Positions 55,761 through 64,000 of a DNA stretch of 64,000 bases are shown piece after piece (positions within the stretch are counted from its first letter, which is position 1; each line of letters starts with the position of its first letter). The notes beneath the pieces were generated by a model. The model saw nothing but the letters and a program-made list of their open reading frames with translations, made no database searches and had not been told where the DNA came from. The position numbers and the translations under genes are program-made. This stretch comes from Shewanella sp. GD04112 (GTDB lineage Bacteria > Pseudomonadota > Gammaproteobacteria > Enterobacterales > Shewanellaceae): contig NZ_JAOEAL010000001.1 of the NCBI RefSeq assembly GCF_029835735.1, forward strand, positions 2,976,001 to 3,040,000, in the 5' to 3' direction.

Positions 55761-56498
55761 CTATAAATGCAGCAAGAGTTTTTCAGGGGAATCGATTAAT
55801 GCGATGGGATTGGCTTGCAGGAGCATTGCTTCATTATGGGCGCCGTAAGTCACGCCCACAGCGTCAATCCCTGCATTCGCCGCCATAGTCAAATCCAACA
55901 AAGAGTCTCCGACCATCAAGGCTCGTTCAGGCTGAACACCTAACTCCTGCAGCAGACTTAAGATCATTTCAGGATGAGGTTTACTCTGCGCCTCATCGGC
56001 GCAGCGTGAAGCAATAAAATAGTGACCTAAGCCGGATTGCTCCCACACGCGCACTAAGCCTGCTCTCGCCTTACCCGTCGCAACGGCAAGTTGGTACCCT
56101 GCAGTTGATAATGATTCGAGTAATTGGGGGGCTTGGTTAAAAATCGGCGTTGGCGTGGTATCAAGGTGCAAATACTGCGTCTTGAACTCGGCACGCATCT
56201 TAATATAGAAATCATCGGTGCCCACAAGCGCTTGAGCAGCATTTTCTTGTGTTGCACTCGCAGCTGCGTTAATCGGCAGCCCTGAAGTCAAACCTTCGGG
56301 AAATAACACCTGTAACGCCTGCGTCATCGACAAGCCAATCACATTGCGAATATCCGTCTCAGCTGGCACGTGTAACGCCAGCGCCCTAGCCATATTCTCA
56401 ATGCAAACAATAATCTTGCCGATGGAATCCATTAACGTGCCATCCCAATCAAAAATCACTAAATCATATTTTCGTTGGGTTGAATGGCTCACTGACAC
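55761..56498 (-). CDS. HAD-superfamily phosphatase, phosphoglycolate phosphatase-like
   Basis: A 245-residue hydrolase. FDWDGTLMDSI is motif I with the nucleophile Asp, ATGKARAGL motif II, KPHPEMIL motif III and MVGDSLLDLTMAANAG motif IV, complete. It follows rluC on the same strand (46 bases), so they are probably co-transcribed, a common pairing in this group. Substrate is unknown. Confidence 0.9.
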   Translation of the reverse strand: MSVSHSTQRKYDLVIFDWDGTLMDSIGKIIVCIENMARALALHVPAETDIRNVIGLSMTQALQVLFPEGLTSGLPINAAASATQENAAQALVGTDDFYIKMRAEFKTQYLHLDTTPTPIFNQAPQLLESLSTAGYQLAVATGKARAGLVRVWEQSGLGHYFIASRCADEAQSKPHPEMILSLLQELGVQPERALMVGDSLLDLTMAANAGIDAVGVTYGAHNEAMLLQANPIALIDSPEKLLLHL

Positions 56499-56544
56499 TT
56501 TTATGCTCTCAGGTTATCCGTAGGTAATTGGTGCAGAAAAAACG

Positions 56545-57504
56545 CTAAGCGCGCTTTAACTTGCTTAGCAGTTGCTGCAAATTATCATCGAGCGGCGCTG
56601 AGACTCGCATCACTTCATCGTTTTCAGGATGAATAAACATTAACTCTGCCGCATGTAAAAACAGTCGAGTCAGACCCAGTGCGCGCATACTGTCATCGAA
56701 CGCCTGCTCGCTGTATTTTTCATCACAGGCGATGGGATGTCCCATATATTGGCAATGCACCCGAATTTGGTGGGTACGTCCTGTTACAGGGCTGGCCTGC
56801 ACAAGCGTACAACCTTGATAACGCTGTACAATTTTAAAGCGGGTTTCGGAAGATTTACCTTCGGCATTGACTCGAACGATACGCTCGCCCGACTTAAGTG
56901 TCAGTTTTAACAGTGGTTGTTTAACCACTTTATCCTGCGCCGACCACTCACCTTTTACTAAGGCCAAGTAATCCTTTTGCATCTTTTTATAACGCAATTG
57001 GTCATGCATATGCTTAAGCGCACTGCGCTTTTTCGCCACCAGTAACACGCCCGAGGTGTCTTTATCGAGACGGTGAACCAGTTCTAAAAACTTTTGTTGT
57101 GGACGTAACGACCGTAGCGCTTCAATCACACCATAATCGACGCCACTGCCACCATGCACCGCAATCCCCGCAGGTTTATTTAATACAATCAGATGATTGT
57201 CTTCATGCAAAATACGGTCTTCAAGCTGTGACACTCTGCTCAAGTTTGCTGAAGGCGCGGTGCGATTGTCCTGCTCAGCCATTCTGACCGGCGGCACGCG
57301 AACCACATCACCGATTTGCAATTTGTACTCGGGCTTAATGCGTTTTTTATTCACCCGTACCTCGCCCTTACGGACGATACGGTAAATCATGCTCTTAGGA
57401 ACGCCCTTGAGCACTGTGATTAAAAAATTGTCGATTCGTTGGTCGAGGTGGTCTTCGTCAATCGTGATCAACTGCACCTGTAGCTGTGGAGATTCTGTAT
57501 TCAT
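56545..57504 (-). CDS. rluC: 23S rRNA pseudouridine(955/2504/2580) synthase
   Basis: A 319-residue RluA-family enzyme that modifies three uridines in 23S rRNA. The S4 RNA-binding domain is at about 20-80 (QRIDNFLITVLKGVPKSMIYR), the catalytic Asp lies in ELVHRLDKDTSG, and TGRTHQIRVHCQYMGHPI follows. ATG 57504 is chosen; the longer frame to 57600 enters the rne promoter region. It is divergent from rne, as in E. coli. Confidence 0.96.
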   Translation of the reverse strand: MNTESPQLQVQLITIDEDHLDQRIDNFLITVLKGVPKSMIYRIVRKGEVRVNKKRIKPEYKLQIGDVVRVPPVRMAEQDNRTAPSANLSRVSQLEDRILHEDNHLIVLNKPAGIAVHGGSGVDYGVIEALRSLRPQQKFLELVHRLDKDTSGVLLVAKKRSALKHMHDQLRYKKMQKDYLALVKGEWSAQDKVVKQPLLKLTLKSGERIVRVNAEGKSSETRFKIVQRYQGCTLVQASPVTGRTHQIRVHCQYMGHPIACDEKYSEQAFDDSMRALGLTRLFLHAAELMFIHPENDEVMRVSAPLDDNLQQLLSKLKRA

Positions 57505-58099
57505 GATGTGCCATCTGCTTAAAACGGCGGCCATTGTACAACACTTAAGAAGAATTGTGCCTTTCCATTGCTGAATTTTTTGATTATTGCTATATTTCAC
57601 CAGCGATTAGGGATAAGCCGTGAATAAAGTGTTCACAAGGTCCCAGTCCCAAGTGAAAAGCTTTATAGATTAAAAAAGATTTTCTTGATAGCAACTCATT
57701 GATTTGCAAATCGTATACTGAGTAAAAATACCACAAATGCGTTTTTTACGATTAAATCGAGAATCTAACCTTACTTTGACTAGGTTTATCTAAAGTTTTT
57801 CTCACCGATTTCGAAATATATTTTAACTTGTCGTCAGACAAACCGATTCGACTTGGGCATTACCGGAACGAAATGAAAGAATTTATGGGGTTGGTTGATG
57901 TTTTACAACGAATTCCTTGTTTTTGTAATCATTAAAAAATAAGCCATAAATAGGATGCGACACGCAGCGACTGCGTCTAACAGTAATGCGCACCTTGCCT
58001 AGCCACCAGCCGTGAGGCTTCGTTGACCTACTGCTAGGCCCGTAATGCAGCGAAACGCGATTGTTTGATGACCTCCATTTAAAGAAGAATGACGTCATC
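57505..58099. other. rluC-rne divergent region with long rne leader
   Basis: A 595-base non-coding stretch. It carries a TATACT box at 57714-57719 and a GATTTGCAAATC palindrome at 57701-57712. Structured elements cluster near rne. In E. coli rne is preceded by a long leader through which RNase E controls its own mRNA, so such a role is likely here. The remaining sequence shows nothing recognisable. Confidence 0.6.
57962..58039 (+). promoter_or_regulatory. Structured part of the rne leader
   Basis: One hairpin, ACGCAG-CGA-CTGCGT, spans 57962-57976. A larger one pairs GCCTAGC (57997-58003) with GCTAGGC (58033-58039) and encloses AGCC-GTGA-GGCT (58008-58019). They lie 60-140 bases before the rne start and may be the feedback element; this role is inferred from the E. 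coli rne leader. Confidence 0.5.
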
Positions 58100-61000
58100 A
58101 TGAAACGTATGTTAATCAATGCAACTCAATCAGAAGAGTTGCGTGTTGCCCTGGTTGACGGGCAACAACTGTACGATCTGGATATTGAAAGTCCTGGTCA
58201 CGAGCAAAAAAAATCCAACATTTACAAGGGTAAAATTACCCGCGTAGAACCCTCTTTAGAAGCCGCTTTCGTTGATTATGGTGCCGAGCGCCACGGCTTT
58301 TTACCGCTAAAAGAAATCGCCAGAGAATACTTCCCTAAAGGTTATTCTTTCCAAGGTCGCCCAAACATCAAAGAAGTGGTCAGTGAAGGACAAGAAGTTA
58401 TTGTTCAAATTGACAAAGAAGAGCGCGGCAACAAAGGGGCGGCACTGACGACCTTTATCAGCTTAGCGGGTTCTTACTTAGTCTTGATGCCAAACAACCC
58501 TCGTGCTGGCGGTATTTCTCGCCGTATCGAAGGTGATGAGCGCACAGAATTAAAAGAAGCCATGGCCGATTTAGAGGTCCCAGCGGGTATGGGGCTTATC
58601 GTGCGCACCGCAGGTGTTGGCAAAGAATCGACTGAACTGAAGTGGGACTTAAAAGTTCTACAGCACCACTGGGCAGCCATTACCGAAGCGGCGCAAAGCA
58701 AAGCGGCGCCTTTCTTAATTCACCAAGAAAGTAACGTGATTGTACGTGCAATTCGTGACTATCTGCGCCGCGATGTGGGCGAGATTTTAATCGACCACCC
58801 ACGTATTTTTGAAGAAGCCAAACAACATATCGCATTGGTACGCCCTGATTTCGTAGAACGTGTAAAACTCTACGAAGCCGAAGTGCCATTATTCACTCAC
58901 TTCCAAATCGAGTCGCAAATCGAATCGGCGTTCCAACGTGAAGTGCGTCTGCCATCGGGCGGTTCGATTGTTATCGACCCAACGGAAGCGTTAACCTCAA
59001 TCGATATCAACTCTGCCCGCGCAACTAAGGGCGGCGATATTGAAGAAACCGCATTAAACACCAACCTTGAAGCCGCCGATGAGATTGCCCGTCAATTACG
59101 TCTGCGAGACTTAGGTGGTTTAGTAGTGATCGACTTTATCGATATGACGCCAGTGCGCCATCAACGCGAAGTTGAAAACCGCCTGCGTGATGCCGTGCAC
59201 CACGACCGCGCCCGCGTGCAATTAGGCCGCATTTCTCGCTTCGGTCTGATGGAAATGTCGCGTCAACGTCTGCGTCCATCGTTAGAAGAATCAGCTGCGC
59301 ATATCTGCCCTCGCTGTCATGGCCAAGGCACGATTCGTAGTACTGAATCTTTAGCGCTGTCTATTCTGCGTTTGATGGAAGAAGAAGCCATCAAAGAAAA
59401 CACCTCACAAATCGAAGCCATAGTGCCTGTCGATGTAGCGGCCTTCCTGCTGAACGAAAAACGCAAAGCGATTCGTATCACAGAGCAACGCCATGATGTG
59501 GAAGTCTATGTGATCCCAGATCCGCACATGATGACCCCAGATTATCGCGTCATTCGTCACCGCACCGACGATGAAATCGATGAATCTAGCTACAAGCGCA
59601 TCGAACAGCCAGAAGCCAAGTTATACGAGCCCCGTAAACTGGAACGCACTGCTGCGCCAGCACCAGCCCTAAAAGGCTTCACTGCACCGCAGAAAGTAGA
59701 ACAAGCCGCCGCACCAGCAGCCAACAAAGTGGAAGCAACCGAGCTAGGTTTCTTCAGCAAACTGTTCAGTGCTATTGGCGCCTTCTTCAGCTCAAACGAT
59801 AAGCCGGCGGCTGAAAAGACCACAGAAACCAAAAAGTCTGACAGCCAAACGGCCAATGCGAACCGTCGTAATCGTCGTAATGACACTCGCCGTACTCGCA
59901 ATAACCAAGATACTGACAAAGCGAAAGAAGGCACCCGCGAGCCACGCACCCGCAATGCCAAGAAGTCGGCTGATGCACCTCAGGCTCAGGAGCGTCCAGC
60001 TCGTGAAAAAGACGAGAATGCAAAACGCACTAAGCCAGAGCCTAAGAGCCGTAACCAAGCACCAAAAGAAGTGGTCGCGGAGTCTCAAGACGACACGCCA
60101 AAGCAAGAAGTGGCCCGTGAGCGTCGTCAGCGCCGTAACATGCGTCGTAAAGTACGCATCGACAACACCAATGACACCACTGAAGCGCCAATTCAAGAAG
60201 AAGTGGTATTAGCCGAAGTGGCCGCTGTTAATGCTGCCAATACTGACGTTGCAACTGAACCGCAAGCTGAAACCAAAGCACCTCGCTCACGTCGCCAACC
60301 ACGCAAAGAAGCCGCGGTTGCCAATGAGACAGCAGAAGCTACTGATGCAGTAAGCCAAGCTGAAGCAAGTGCTGAAGTGGCTGTAGAAGCGCCTGTAGTA
60401 GAAAACCGTGCTGATGCGCCTGCTGACGTAACAGAAAGCGTTAAGACTGAAGCCGAGACCGATGCGGATAACGCAGACGTCAGCGCCGATGCAGATGATA
60501 AAGCGAAACGTGAATCTCGCGATGGACAACGTCGTAGTCGCCGCAGCCCACGTCATTTGAGAGCGGCTGGTCAACGTCGTCGCCGCGATGAAGATGAGCA
60601 AGGCGCCTCTGCACCTGCGCAATTCGTACCAAACGACGCCCTGGGTGAAGATCAGGACTACCCAGCTCCAAGCGCTCAAACGGTAGAAGCAACTGAGACC
60701 ACTGAAGCCAAAGCAATTGAAGTAACGGCTGAATCGACTATGACTTCTCCTGCAACTGTAGTCGAAGCGGCAGATGTCAGTGTGGTTACTGAAACCACCG
60801 CCAATAAAGCTGTTGAGACTGAAGTTGTTGAGGCTGTCGCTACCGCGCAAGTGGATGAGATTAAAGCCGAGGTTGCAGCAACAGAAGCTCCAGCTGACAC
60901 TGCGGTAAACAACAAGGCTGAGACAAGCGTTATAACTGAAGAAGTTGCTGTTGAGCCAGTGAAAACTGTAGAAGCGGTAACGGAAGCCGTTGTGGCTCCA

Positions 61001-61390
61001 GCCGAAACTCTAGCTCAACCAAAAGCTGAAGAAAAGGCCGTTGCAGTTGAAGCCGTAACGCCTGAAGCAGACAAAGCCGAAGCAAAAGAAGCCCTAAAAT
61101 CTGTGGCCTCTGCACCAATGGCAAAACCTGCGCCCATAGTTAAACCACAGGCGAAAACAGTTGTGACTCAAGTAGCAGCGCCTACAGCAGAAGCTGTGGT
61201 GAGCAAGCCTAAAGCGGCGAGTCGTTTTGGTTCTATGGTATCATCAGAAATGACCAAGCCAACGGTAGAAGTTAGAACTCAGGTAGAAGTACCGAAAGGT
61301 CGTGAGTATGACAGTGTCGCCTCCGCCGAAGCGGCTGCGCCTAAACTGAAACACAGCAACAGCGCCGAATCGGATATGGCTCGTCCATAA
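58100..61390 (+). CDS. rne: Ribonuclease E
   Basis: A 1096-residue endonuclease that starts mRNA decay and processes rRNA and tRNA as the degradosome core. The catalytic half (1-~510) contains the S1 domain (~36-120), the DNase I-like part with catalytic D302 (TSIDINSARATKG) and D345 (VVIDFIDM), and the zinc link CPRCHG (C403, C406). The C-terminal half is disordered: Arg-rich RNA-binding stretches at about 600-730 and 800-840, then an Ala/Glu/Val-rich tail. The end has KPKAASRFGSM followed by SEMTKP, probably a conserved partner-binding motif. ATG 58100 (MKRMLINA) matches E. coli. Confidence 0.97.
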   Translation: MKRMLINATQSEELRVALVDGQQLYDLDIESPGHEQKKSNIYKGKITRVEPSLEAAFVDYGAERHGFLPLKEIAREYFPKGYSFQGRPNIKEVVSEGQEVIVQIDKEERGNKGAALTTFISLAGSYLVLMPNNPRAGGISRRIEGDERTELKEAMADLEVPAGMGLIVRTAGVGKESTELKWDLKVLQHHWAAITEAAQSKAAPFLIHQESNVIVRAIRDYLRRDVGEILIDHPRIFEEAKQHIALVRPDFVERVKLYEAEVPLFTHFQIESQIESAFQREVRLPSGGSIVIDPTEALTSIDINSARATKGGDIEETALNTNLEAADEIARQLRLRDLGGLVVIDFIDMTPVRHQREVENRLRDAVHHDRARVQLGRISRFGLMEMSRQRLRPSLEESAAHICPRCHGQGTIRSTESLALSILRLMEEEAIKENTSQIEAIVPVDVAAFLLNEKRKAIRITEQRHDVEVYVIPDPHMMTPDYRVIRHRTDDEIDESSYKRIEQPEAKLYEPRKLERTAAPAPALKGFTAPQKVEQAAAPAANKVEATELGFFSKLFSAIGAFFSSNDKPAAEKTTETKKSDSQTANANRRNRRNDTRRTRNNQDTDKAKEGTREPRTRNAKKSADAPQAQERPAREKDENAKRTKPEPKSRNQAPKEVVAESQDDTPKQEVARERRQRRNMRRKVRIDNTNDTTEAPIQEEVVLAEVAAVNAANTDVATEPQAETKAPRSRRQPRKEAAVANETAEATDAVSQAEASAEVAVEAPVVENRADAPADVTESVKTEAETDADNADVSADADDKAKRESRDGQRRSRRSPRHLRAAGQRRRRDEDEQGASAPAQFVPNDALGEDQDYPAPSAQTVEATETTEAKAIEVTAESTMTSPATVVEAADVSVVTETTANKAVETEVVEAVATAQVDEIKAEVAATEAPADTAVNNKAETSVITEEVAVEPVKTVEAVTEAVVAPAETLAQPKAEEKAVAVEAVTPEADKAEAKEALKSVASAPMAKPAPIVKPQAKTVVTQVAAPTAEAVVSKPKAASRFGSMVSSEMTKPTVEVRTQVEVPKGREYDSVASAEAAAPKLKHSNSAESDMARP

Positions 61391-61406
61391 TCCTCAACCC
61401 GTTGCG

Positions 61407-61436
61407 AAAAAAGCCATGCTCTTGCATGGCTTTTTT
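61407..61436 (+). terminator. Terminator of rne
   Basis: AAAAAAGCCATGC pairs with GCATGGCTTTTTT around TCTT, 16 bases after the rne stop. Confidence 0.93.
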
Positions 61437-61535
61437 ATTTTCAGCAAATTAAGCCATATTTAAGGTTTAGCTCAATCGGCTTTTTTGTTAGTATGCGCGG
61501 CTATTTTGCCAACACAAATCATTAACAGAGGTTTC

Positions 61536-63095
61536 ATGTTCGATCTCTTTCGCCACAAAACATCTAGTCACAAAGCCGATATTCTCTCGGGGCTGACGGT
61601 CGCACTTGCACTTATCCCTGAAGCCGTTGCCTTTGCCTTTGTCGCCAATGTCGAACCTATGGTCGGCCTCTATGCAGCCTTTATTATGGGATTGGTTACC
61701 GCACTGATTGGCGGCCGCCCGGGCATGATTTCGGGCGCTACAGGGGCCATGGCCGTGGTGATGGTGTCCCTTGTGGTTGAACATGGCGTGCAATACTTAT
61801 TTGCCGCAGTGGTGCTTGCGGGGTTAATCCAAATCAGCGCAGGGATATTTAAACTGGGTAAGTTTATCCGCATTGTGCCCTATCCTGTAATGATAGGTTT
61901 TGTTAACGGCCTCGCCATTGTAATTTTCTTGGCTCAGCTCGGGCAATTTAAAGTCAAAAATGCCGCGGGGGAATTAGTCTGGCTACCGCAAGAGCCTTTG
62001 ATGCTGATGCTAGGGTTAGTCGCGCTGACCATGGCAATAATTTACTTTCTACCCAAACTGACTACAGCAGTCCCCTCATCGTTAGTTGCGATTTTAAGCG
62101 TGACCGCCATCGTAGTCGGTTTTGACTTAGAAACCCGTAATGTGTTGGATTTTCTTAAAACCATGAGTGGTGACGAACACGCCACAATCGCAGGCTCACT
62201 CCCAAGCTTTGCTGTTCCACAGGTGCCGTTTAACCTTGAGACACTCTACATTATTCTGCCCTATTCCTTTATTTTAGCCGCCGTCGGATTAATCGAATCC
62301 CTGTTAACCTTGACGGTTATCGATGAGATGACTAATACCCGAGGACGTAGCAACAAAGAATGTATAGGCCAAGGCGTGGGCAACATCACCAGCGGCTTTT
62401 TTGGGGCCATGGGCGGCTGCGCTATGATTGGTCAATCGATGATTAACATTAACTCTGGTGGTCGTGGCAGATTATCCGGTATTACCGCGGCTATCGGTTT
62501 ACTGACCTTTATTCTGTTTGGCGCATCTTTTATCGAAATCATTCCGCTTGCCGCTTTGGTTGGCGTGATGTTTATCGTGGTGCTCGGCACATTCGAATGG
62601 GCAAGCTTTAAGTTTATGGGCAAAGTGCCGAAACATGATGCTTTTGTCATTGTGCTAGTGACCACAGTGACCGTTTTTACTGATCTCGCCTTCGCGGTTT
62701 TTGTCGGCGTCGTGGTGTCTGCGCTCGTGTTTGCATGGCAACATGCTAAACACATCAGTGTGAAAGTGACCTCAAATAGTCTGGGCTGGAAAGTCTATGA
62801 GCTGAACGGCCCATTGTTTTTTGGCTCAGTGGCCAGTTTCCTCGAATTATTTGATGCCTCGCAGGATCCCCAAGATGTCGTTATCGATTTCAAACATTCA
62901 CGCGTAGCCGATCATTCAGCATTAGAAGCCATAGATACCCTTGCCGAACGTTATGTTACGCTGGGCAAAAAGCTACATTTGGTGCATTTAAGTGCCGACT
63001 GTAAAGCCTTACTTCACAAAGCAGGCGATCTGGTTGAAGTGAATTTGCTAGACGATCCCCACTATAAAGTTGCGGACGATAAGCTCGATTCTTAA
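61536..63095 (+). CDS. SulP-family inorganic anion transporter
   Basis: A 519-residue membrane protein with about 11-14 helices and a C-terminal STAS domain (about 420-510, with VVIDFKHSRVADHSALEAID). The early SGLTVALALIPEAVAFAFVA motif and ISGATGAMAVVM are family marks. It is closer in look to the sodium-dependent bicarbonate (BicA-like) branch than to DauA, but the anion cannot be told. ATG 61536 has AGAGG upstream. Single gene between rne and the octamer tract. Confidence 0.9.
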   Translation: MFDLFRHKTSSHKADILSGLTVALALIPEAVAFAFVANVEPMVGLYAAFIMGLVTALIGGRPGMISGATGAMAVVMVSLVVEHGVQYLFAAVVLAGLIQISAGIFKLGKFIRIVPYPVMIGFVNGLAIVIFLAQLGQFKVKNAAGELVWLPQEPLMLMLGLVALTMAIIYFLPKLTTAVPSSLVAILSVTAIVVGFDLETRNVLDFLKTMSGDEHATIAGSLPSFAVPQVPFNLETLYIILPYSFILAAVGLIESLLTLTVIDEMTNTRGRSNKECIGQGVGNITSGFFGAMGGCAMIGQSMININSGGRGRLSGITAAIGLLTFILFGASFIEIIPLAALVGVMFIVVLGTFEWASFKFMGKVPKHDAFVIVLVTTVTVFTDLAFAVFVGVVVSALVFAWQHAKHISVKVTSNSLGWKVYELNGPLFFGSVASFLELFDASQDPQDVVIDFKHSRVADHSALEAIDTLAERYVTLGKKLHLVHLSADCKALLHKAGDLVEVNLLDDPHYKVADDKLDS

Positions 63096-63128
63096 ATAAG
63101 CACCTAATAAGGCTGCAATAACTGCTAC

Positions 63129-63176
63129 CCCACGGTCTGAAGGTTAACTTCGCAAAAAGATCGTGGGTTTATTTTT
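63129..63176 (+). terminator. Terminator of the SulP gene
   Basis: CCCACGGTCT (63129-63138) pairs with AGATCGTGGG (63158-63167) with one G-T pair and encloses a GAAG/CTTC stem. TTTATTTTT follows. Confidence 0.8.
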
Positions 63177-63286
63177 GCAGGCAAAACAAAACTTGATGTG
63201 CCCCGATACCTGATAGCTTAACTATCAAACTCAACTTTCACCACTCAACGTTGGCTAGATAAATAGGCTCCAAAACAGAGGAACAG

Positions 63287-63390
63287 AGGTTAAGAGGTTA
63301 AGAGGTTAAGAGGTTAAGAGGTTAAGAGGTTAAGAGGTTAAGAGGTTAAGAGGTTAAGAGGTTAAGAGGTTAAGAGGTTAAGAGGTTAAG
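63287..63390. repeat. Tandem octamer repeat, 13 perfect AGGTTAAG copies
   Basis: Thirteen uninterrupted copies of AGGTTAAG, 104 bases, in the intergenic region between the SulP and cold-shock genes, downstream of both. Such perfect short repeats usually vary in copy number by slippage. No promoter or coding frame uses it. Confidence 0.97.
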
Positions 63391-63463
63391 AAAGAGTACA
63401 GCCTAATCCACTCACATATATACAAGGCAAGAGTATAGAAAACTTAAAAGCGACACAAATAAA

Positions 63464-63491
63464 AAGAGCCGTGGTATAAACCACAGCTCTT
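63464..63491 (-). terminator. Terminator of the cold-shock gene
   Basis: On the minus strand AAGAGCTGTGG pairs with CCACGGCTCTT around TTTATA with one T-G pair, and TTTTTATTTG follows. It lies 40 bases past the stop. Confidence 0.88.
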
Positions 63492-63531
63492 AAATCCCTT
63501 GCTATCAGCGCTAGGCTAATAGCACTGAAAA

Positions 63532-63741
63532 TTAACCGATTACGGTTACGTTTTCAGCTTGAGGACCTTTTTGACCTTGAGTCACAGTGAAAGACACTTT
63601 TTGACCTTCGTCAAGAGTTTTGAAACCGTCAGAGTTGATTGCACGGAAGTGTACGAATACGTCTGGACCAGATTCTTGCTCGATGAAACCAAAACCTTTG
63701 TCAGAGTTGAACCACTTAACAACACCAGTAACTTGAGACAT
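63532..63741 (-). CDS. Cold-shock domain protein (CspA family)
   Basis: A 69-residue single-stranded nucleic-acid-binding protein that acts as an RNA chaperone. VKWFNSDKGFGFIEQ carries RNP1 and DVFVHFRAI RNP2. The length and C-terminal GPQAENVTVIG are those of CspA-type proteins. AGGAT lies upstream of the ATG. A long leader suggests temperature-dependent translation, but whether it is cold-induced or constitutive (CspC/E-like) cannot be told. Confidence 0.95.
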   Translation of the reverse strand: MSQVTGVVKWFNSDKGFGFIEQESGPDVFVHFRAINSDGFKTLDEGQKVSFTVTQGQKGPQAENVTVIG

Positions 63742-63903
63742 GATATAAATCCTGTAAATAAAAAATTAAAGCCTTAACGGCGGTGGAGCTGGAAAATGCC
63801 GGTATTACTTATGTTTACAGGACGAACTGGTCGTATTGAACACATAAATATAAGCCCAACCTTCAAGCTAGTAAGACTATAAACCATTCTAAAGATAAGT
63901 CAA
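63742..63903 (-). promoter_or_regulatory. Promoter and long leader of the cold-shock gene
   Basis: On the minus strand TTGACT (63903-63898), a 16-base spacer, then TATAGT (63881-63876). The predicted start near 63869 gives an untranslated leader of about 127 bases. Long leaders are typical of cspA-type genes. Bases 63904-64000 show nothing further. Confidence 0.65.
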
Positions 63904-64000
63904 CATACTGCGACACTTTGAAAAATTTATTTAAACCAAGCCAATCTCAGGTTTTGCCACCGGCTCGCAGAACAGCATGTTCTTACGGCGTAAGCATCGA

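Noticed and set aside
59769..60915. Many frames on both strands across the rne tail
   Set aside because: They reflect the low-complexity Arg/Ala/Glu tail of RNase E; none has a start signal or known domain.
63287..63390. CRISPR array
   Set aside because: The repeats are contiguous 8-base units with no spacers and no cas genes nearby.

Overview
The window looks like chromosomal core sequence of a gammaproteobacterium, most likely Shewanella. This rests on gene order shared with Escherichia and Vibrio (ybgC-tolQRAB-pal-cpoB with tRNA-Lys genes behind it; yceD-rpmF-plsX-fabHDG-acpP-fabF next to yceF, rluC and rne; upp divergent from purMN; motY divergent from rnt) and on a sodium-type flagellar protein (MotY). 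The genus is an inference from protein resemblance, not a computed match. I found no CRISPR array, prophage, transposase or obvious foreign island.

Layout. 1-3.8 kb: biotin genes bioF (cut by the window start) and bioB, divergent from bioA across a probable BirA operator. 4.2-5.8 kb: a methyl-accepting chemotaxis protein. 5.9-11.5 kb: a transporter-fused hybrid histidine kinase (CrbS type) divergent from acetyl-CoA synthetase acs, with a perfect 14-bp palindrome between them. 11.7-15.0 kb: radD, grxA and a DcaP-type porin. 15.2-15.9 kb: four identical-looking tRNA-Lys(UUU) genes interleaved with two degenerate tRNA-Lys copies. 16.0-21.2 kb: the Tol-Pal envelope operon. 21.4-24.3 kb: a lipoprotein prolyl oligopeptidase, then an intergenic stretch with the promoter and terminator of a possible small RNA. 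24.3-25.7 kb: a thioredoxin-reductase-like flavoprotein divergent from an Rrf2 regulator, with two matching operator-like repeats between them. 25.8-31.4 kb: motY, rnt, a 2-Cys peroxiredoxin, an antiporter-type permease and a diguanylate cyclase. 31.6-37.0 kb: upp, purM-purN, nagD and an M28 lipoprotein peptidase. 37.4-48.2 kb: asnB, a patatin-like phospholipase, a Fur-controlled TonB siderophore receptor, an acyl-CoA dehydrogenase, a hexose-6-phosphate mutarotase, a beta-hydroxyacid dehydrogenase, a thioesterase and an orphan small membrane protein. 48.4-55.6 kb: the fatty-acid synthesis cluster with rpmF, yceD and yceF. 55.8-61.4 kb: a HAD phosphatase, rluC and rne with a structured 5' leader. 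61.5-64 kb: a SulP transporter, a 13-copy octamer repeat and a cold-shock protein gene with a long leader.

Functional links: CrbS probably senses growth conditions and, through an unlinked regulator, controls acs. The Tol-Pal genes form one contiguous operon. The fab cluster carries malonyl-ACP formation, initiation, elongation and the first phospholipid step (PlsX) together with ribosomal protein L32. No convincing new multi-gene system was seen. The best targets for follow-up are the interleaved pseudo-tRNAs, the candidate small RNA near 23.9-24.07 kb, the paired Rrf2 operators, the acs palindrome, the rne leader and the octamer tract.
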